Shown here in pieces: positions 43,952 to 46,549 of a DNA stretch of 46,549 bases. The DNA lies in NCBI GenBank assembly GCA_028139135.1, contig JAOINB010000009.1:1-46549 (forward strand), in the 5' to 3' direction. The first letter of the stretch is position 1. Each line of letters begins with the position of its first letter. The position numbers and the translations under genes are program-made. A model generated the notes under the pieces. The model was not told the DNA's origin, searched no databases, and worked only from the letters and a program-made list of their open reading frames with translations. The DNA comes from Betaproteobacteria bacterium (lineage in GTDB: Bacteria; Pseudomonadota; Gammaproteobacteria; Burkholderiales; Burkholderiaceae_A).

Positions 43952-45631
43952 ATGCTAATTCATTCTGGCTTATATGTTATAGCACTTGGCTTGGTTGGTT
44001 TTTTCGCATTTAGATCTTTTCATCGTTATATATCACTGCCAATCAGCCTTTTGCTTTTAGTACTAGCTTTGTTTGCTAGAGATCAAACTGGTTTATCTGT
44101 AAATCTTTTTAGCTACGATTTCACATTACTTCGAATTGACGGTTTATCCAGAGTTTTCTCAATCGTATTTCTCTTAATGACTTTTTGTGGATTGATTTTT
44201 TCCAGTAACCAAAGGAACAAAAAAGAGATTTCATGGGCTTTAATTTATGCTGGTTCAGGGGTGAGTGCAGTTTTGGCGGGTGACTTGTTATCTTTTTTTG
44301 TGTTTTGTGAGGTTATGGCAATTGCCTCTACCTTTCTAATTCTTGGAACAAGAACTGAGCTTTCACGATCTGCGGGCTTTCGGTACGCATTAGTGCACTT
44401 TTTCGCAGGTATCCTTATTTTGGTTGGGATAGCTGGTGTTATTCAGACAACAGGAAATATTGCATTCGATCAATTAGAATTTGATAATATTTACGCAAAG
44501 TTTATCTTTGTTGGTTTTTTAATTAATGCAGGTTGTTATCCATTTTCGTCCTGGATTCCAGATTCTTATCCAGAAGCATCCTATTCCGGTGCTGTTTTCC
44601 TTTCAGCATTCACTACGAAAACAGCAGTTTATTCTATTCTTAGAGGCTTCCCAGGTACCGAGTTACTGATTTACCTAGGCCTGGTTATGATATTTTATGG
44701 AATCATTTATGCCTTATTAGAAAATGATATGAGAAGAATTTTATCTTACAGTATTGTCAATCAAGTGGGCTTCATGTTGGTCGGTGCCGGTATAGGTACA
44801 GAGATGGCTATTAATGGTGCTAGCTCTCATGCTTTTGCACATATTCTTTACAAAGCTCTTCTTTTGATGTCTGCTGGGTCGGTTCTATATATGACGGGGA
44901 GAAGGAATTGTACTGAGTTAGGCGGACTTTTTCAAAGTATGCCTATTACCATGATTTGCGGTGTGATAGGGGCATTCGCAATTTCTGCTTTTCCCTTTAC
45001 TTCTGGCTTTGTAACAAAATCTATGATTTCCTATGCTGCAGCTGATGAGCATTTGTTTTATGTGTGGCTAAGCTTAGTGGCTGCATCAGCCGGTGTTTTT
45101 CTCCATGCTGGAATTAAATTTCCATGGTTTGTTTTTTTTCAAAAGGACTCTGGTTTACGCCCACCAGATCCACCCAACAATATGAGGTTTGCAATGTATA
45201 TTTTGTCCGCCTTGTGCATTTTATTGGGATTGTTTCCAGGTGCGATATATTCGATCTTACCCTACGAAGTAGATTATGAACCATACACAGTCTCACATGT
45301 TTTGTTCCAATTGCAATTACTTTTATATGCCGGATTCGCTTTCTTCGTAATGTTGCCATTGCTGAAACGGACTAAAACTATAAGTCTTGATTTTGATTGG
45401 ATAGTTAGGAAACCCTTGCGAAAAGCTTTTTTTATTTTAGAAAGATCTGTTGATCAAGCACAATCCCAAATAAAAGAATCTGTAACTGTATTGCTCAAAC
45501 GTCGTTTTGCAAAAAAGATTTTTGATGCGAAGAAAATAGTTAAGATAACTATGGGGATGCCAACTGATATGATGATTCTAAGCTTGCAAATAATTTTCTT
45601 CGCATTCTTGCTTATTATAGTAATTAGTTAA
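43952..45631 (+). CDS. Mrp antiporter NuoL/M/N-type subunit 3 (variant)
   Basis: Third paralogous antiporter-like subunit, 559 residues. The channel glutamate is retained in FFVFCEVMAIAST and a lysine in FLSAFTTKTAVYSI, but the usual GK..FPxHxWLP segment reads LINAGCYPFSSWIPDSYPEA, so the conserved lysine is asparagine and the histidine is serine. ENDMRRILSYSIVNQVGFML and SHAFAHILYKALL are well conserved. A charged C-terminal extension with one last helix follows residue 470. It closes the operon; the stop is one base from the convergent TpsB stop. Confidence 0.88.
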   Translation: MLIHSGLYVIALGLVGFFAFRSFHRYISLPISLLLLVLALFARDQTGLSVNLFSYDFTLLRIDGLSRVFSIVFLLMTFCGLIFSSNQRNKKEISWALIYAGSGVSAVLAGDLLSFFVFCEVMAIASTFLILGTRTELSRSAGFRYALVHFFAGILILVGIAGVIQTTGNIAFDQLEFDNIYAKFIFVGFLINAGCYPFSSWIPDSYPEASYSGAVFLSAFTTKTAVYSILRGFPGTELLIYLGLVMIFYGIIYALLENDMRRILSYSIVNQVGFMLVGAGIGTEMAINGASSHAFAHILYKALLLMSAGSVLYMTGRRNCTELGGLFQSMPITMICGVIGAFAISAFPFTSGFVTKSMISYAAADEHLFYVWLSLVAASAGVFLHAGIKFPWFVFFQKDSGLRPPDPPNNMRFAMYILSALCILLGLFPGAIYSILPYEVDYEPYTVSHVLFQLQLLLYAGFAFFVMLPLLKRTKTISLDFDWIVRKPLRKAFFILERSVDQAQSQIKESVTVLLKRRFAKKIFDAKKIVKITMGMPTDMMILSLQIIFFAFLLIIVIS

Positions 45632-45632
45632 C

Positions 45633-46549
45633 TTAGAAAGGTTTGGTGAGCGATAGGATTACCCTGGGATTTCTTCTTGCATCTTGACTTGGTTTTTCAT
45701 TCCTTGCTCTTGCAATCGTGAGATCTAGCATTAAACCTGATTTTTCCGAGAGCCTTGCACCTACACCATGTGAGCCAATATAACTACTTTTTTCAGGTGT
45801 TCCACTGATTGGCTCTTTAAGAATCTTTGCCTCAGCGTAGTCAATAAATCCAAACAATTCAAAATTATTTAAGTTTAGTCCTAAAATATTCTTTTTTCTA
45901 AGCTTCTTTGAAATTTCAACACTTAAACCAAATCCCTTTTCGCCTGCAATAGCCCCTCCATCATACCCTCTACCAATACCAGGACCACCAAACGTGATTT
46001 GTTCGCCAGCTAATAATTTATCATTTGTCCATTGTGCTTGGGCATTAAATTTCAGATTACCATTGATCTTCTTTACGGGTAATGAATGATTTCCTGAAAA
46101 TTTGTATTTTAAAAAAGTTTGGTTGAAGTTTGCTATGGAAGGACCGGGCAAACTTGTACTTTCTCCTCTAGAGCCAAATAAATCTAGTCCTTGTGCAACT
46201 GTAAAATTTAATTGAGTGTTCCCACCAAACCAAACATCATTGGTAACTGAGAATACAAAATCAGCAACAGTTAGTTTATCTTTCGTAGTACTCGAGTCTA
46301 ATAAAAACGTTTCACTACGAGCTACATTTAATCCACCTTCGAAGTAGTATGATTCATCTCGTGACCTTTTTATTGGATAGCGTAATCGAGGCGCTACAGA
46401 ATATGATTTGCTGAGAATTCCTAGTGATTTAATGCTACCTTGAGGTTTTGCATTAGCGAAAACCCCTGCCAGAGAAAAAATGAGTCCATCATCTCCTAAT
46501 GAGGTTGAATACGTTCCATTAAATGCTTTTAAAATGGGATTAAAAAGTT
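45633..46549 (-). CDS. TpsB / ShlB-FhaC-type outer-membrane transporter, N-terminus outside window
   Basis: C-terminal ~305 residues of the beta-barrel that secretes TpsA exoproteins. The minus-strand frame is open to the right edge; a TTG at 46151 is internal because the sequence upstream continues the barrel with GGLNVARSE, QLNFTVAQGLDLFG and SRGEST. Later landmarks are GEQITFGGPGIGRGYDGG, the family VRGY-like loop, GFIDYAEAK and the terminal strand ending PRVILSLTKPF with a C-terminal phenylalanine needed for outer-membrane assembly. POTRA domains would lie beyond the window. The cognate exoprotein may be beyond the edge or the gene at the left end. Confidence 0.9.
   Translation of the reverse strand, partial: LFNPILKAFNGTYSTSLGDDGLIFSLAGVFANAKPQGSIKSLGILSKSYSVAPRLRYPIKRSRDESYYFEGGLNVARSETFLLDSSTTKDKLTVADFVFSVTNDVWFGGNTQLNFTVAQGLDLFGSRGESTSLPGPSIANFNQTFLKYKFSGNHSLPVKKINGNLKFNAQAQWTNDKLLAGEQITFGGPGIGRGYDGGAIAGEKGFGLSVEISKKLRKKNILGLNLNNFELFGFIDYAEAKILKEPISGTPEKSSYIGSHGVGARLSEKSGLMLDLTIARARNEKPSQDARRNPRVILSLTKPF

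Overview
The window is an AT-rich, densely packed proteobacterial chromosome segment with frequent TTG and GTG starts and many start/stop overlaps. The metabolism visible here is that of a sulfur-oxidising, Calvin-cycle organism: class I fructose-1,6-bisphosphatase, phosphoribulokinase, class II aldolase, soxY, soxZ and a small cytochrome c. The order tRNA-Val / thrS / infC / rpmI / rplT / pheS / pheT / ihfA / merR / tRNA-Pro, the thiOSGE order and a ThiE with an extra N-terminal domain point to Beta- or Gammaproteobacteria, with a slight lean to Beta. An Mrp-type cation antiporter cluster would suit a marine habitat. The taxonomy is inference.

Layout. 1-5192: 3' part of a giant repeat-rich two-partner-secretion exoprotein. 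5193-8137: gene-poor accessory stretch with two paralogous ~50-residue proteins (6099-6245, 7976-8137) flanking a Cas4-like nuclease and a truncated haemoglobin, plus a strong inverted repeat. 8146-9799 (minus): dehydrogenase, exported small protein, DUF442-type protein. 9906-14253 (plus): fbp, prk, fba, soxYZ, cytochrome c. 14367-20735: thiD-thiC-thiO-thiS-thiG-thiE-trmL with no recognisable TPP riboswitch. 20986-22379: two unrecognised membrane proteins, one with exact heptad PDG repeats. 22402-23874: mobA and fdhD. 23871-26695: divergent Fe(III)-type ABC ATPase and fused permease. 26704-30522: divergent ppk and ppx with an operator-like repeat between them. 30663-38283: translation cluster between tRNA-Val(GAC) and tRNA-Pro(GGG). 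38311-45631: ten-gene Mrp-like antiporter operon with three NuoL/M/N-type subunits. 45633-46549 (minus): C-terminal part of a TpsB outer-membrane transporter.

How the genes fit together: prk, fbp and fba supply CO2 fixation, while SoxYZ carries sulfur intermediates whose oxidation would pay for it. The thi operon makes both halves of thiamine phosphate; the cofactor is needed by transketolase in the same cycle. MobA and FdhD mature molybdenum enzymes encoded elsewhere. Ppk and Ppx make and degrade polyphosphate. The Mrp-like complex probably couples proton and sodium gradients.

The most notable sequence oddities are a one-base frameshift at an A9 tract in thrS, an infC that appears to start at AUA overlapping the stop of an 11-codon leader, the pair of small paralogous proteins, the PDG-heptad membrane protein, and the unusual Mrp-like cluster without a full-length MrpA. 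I saw no CRISPR array, insertion sequence, prophage or rRNA.
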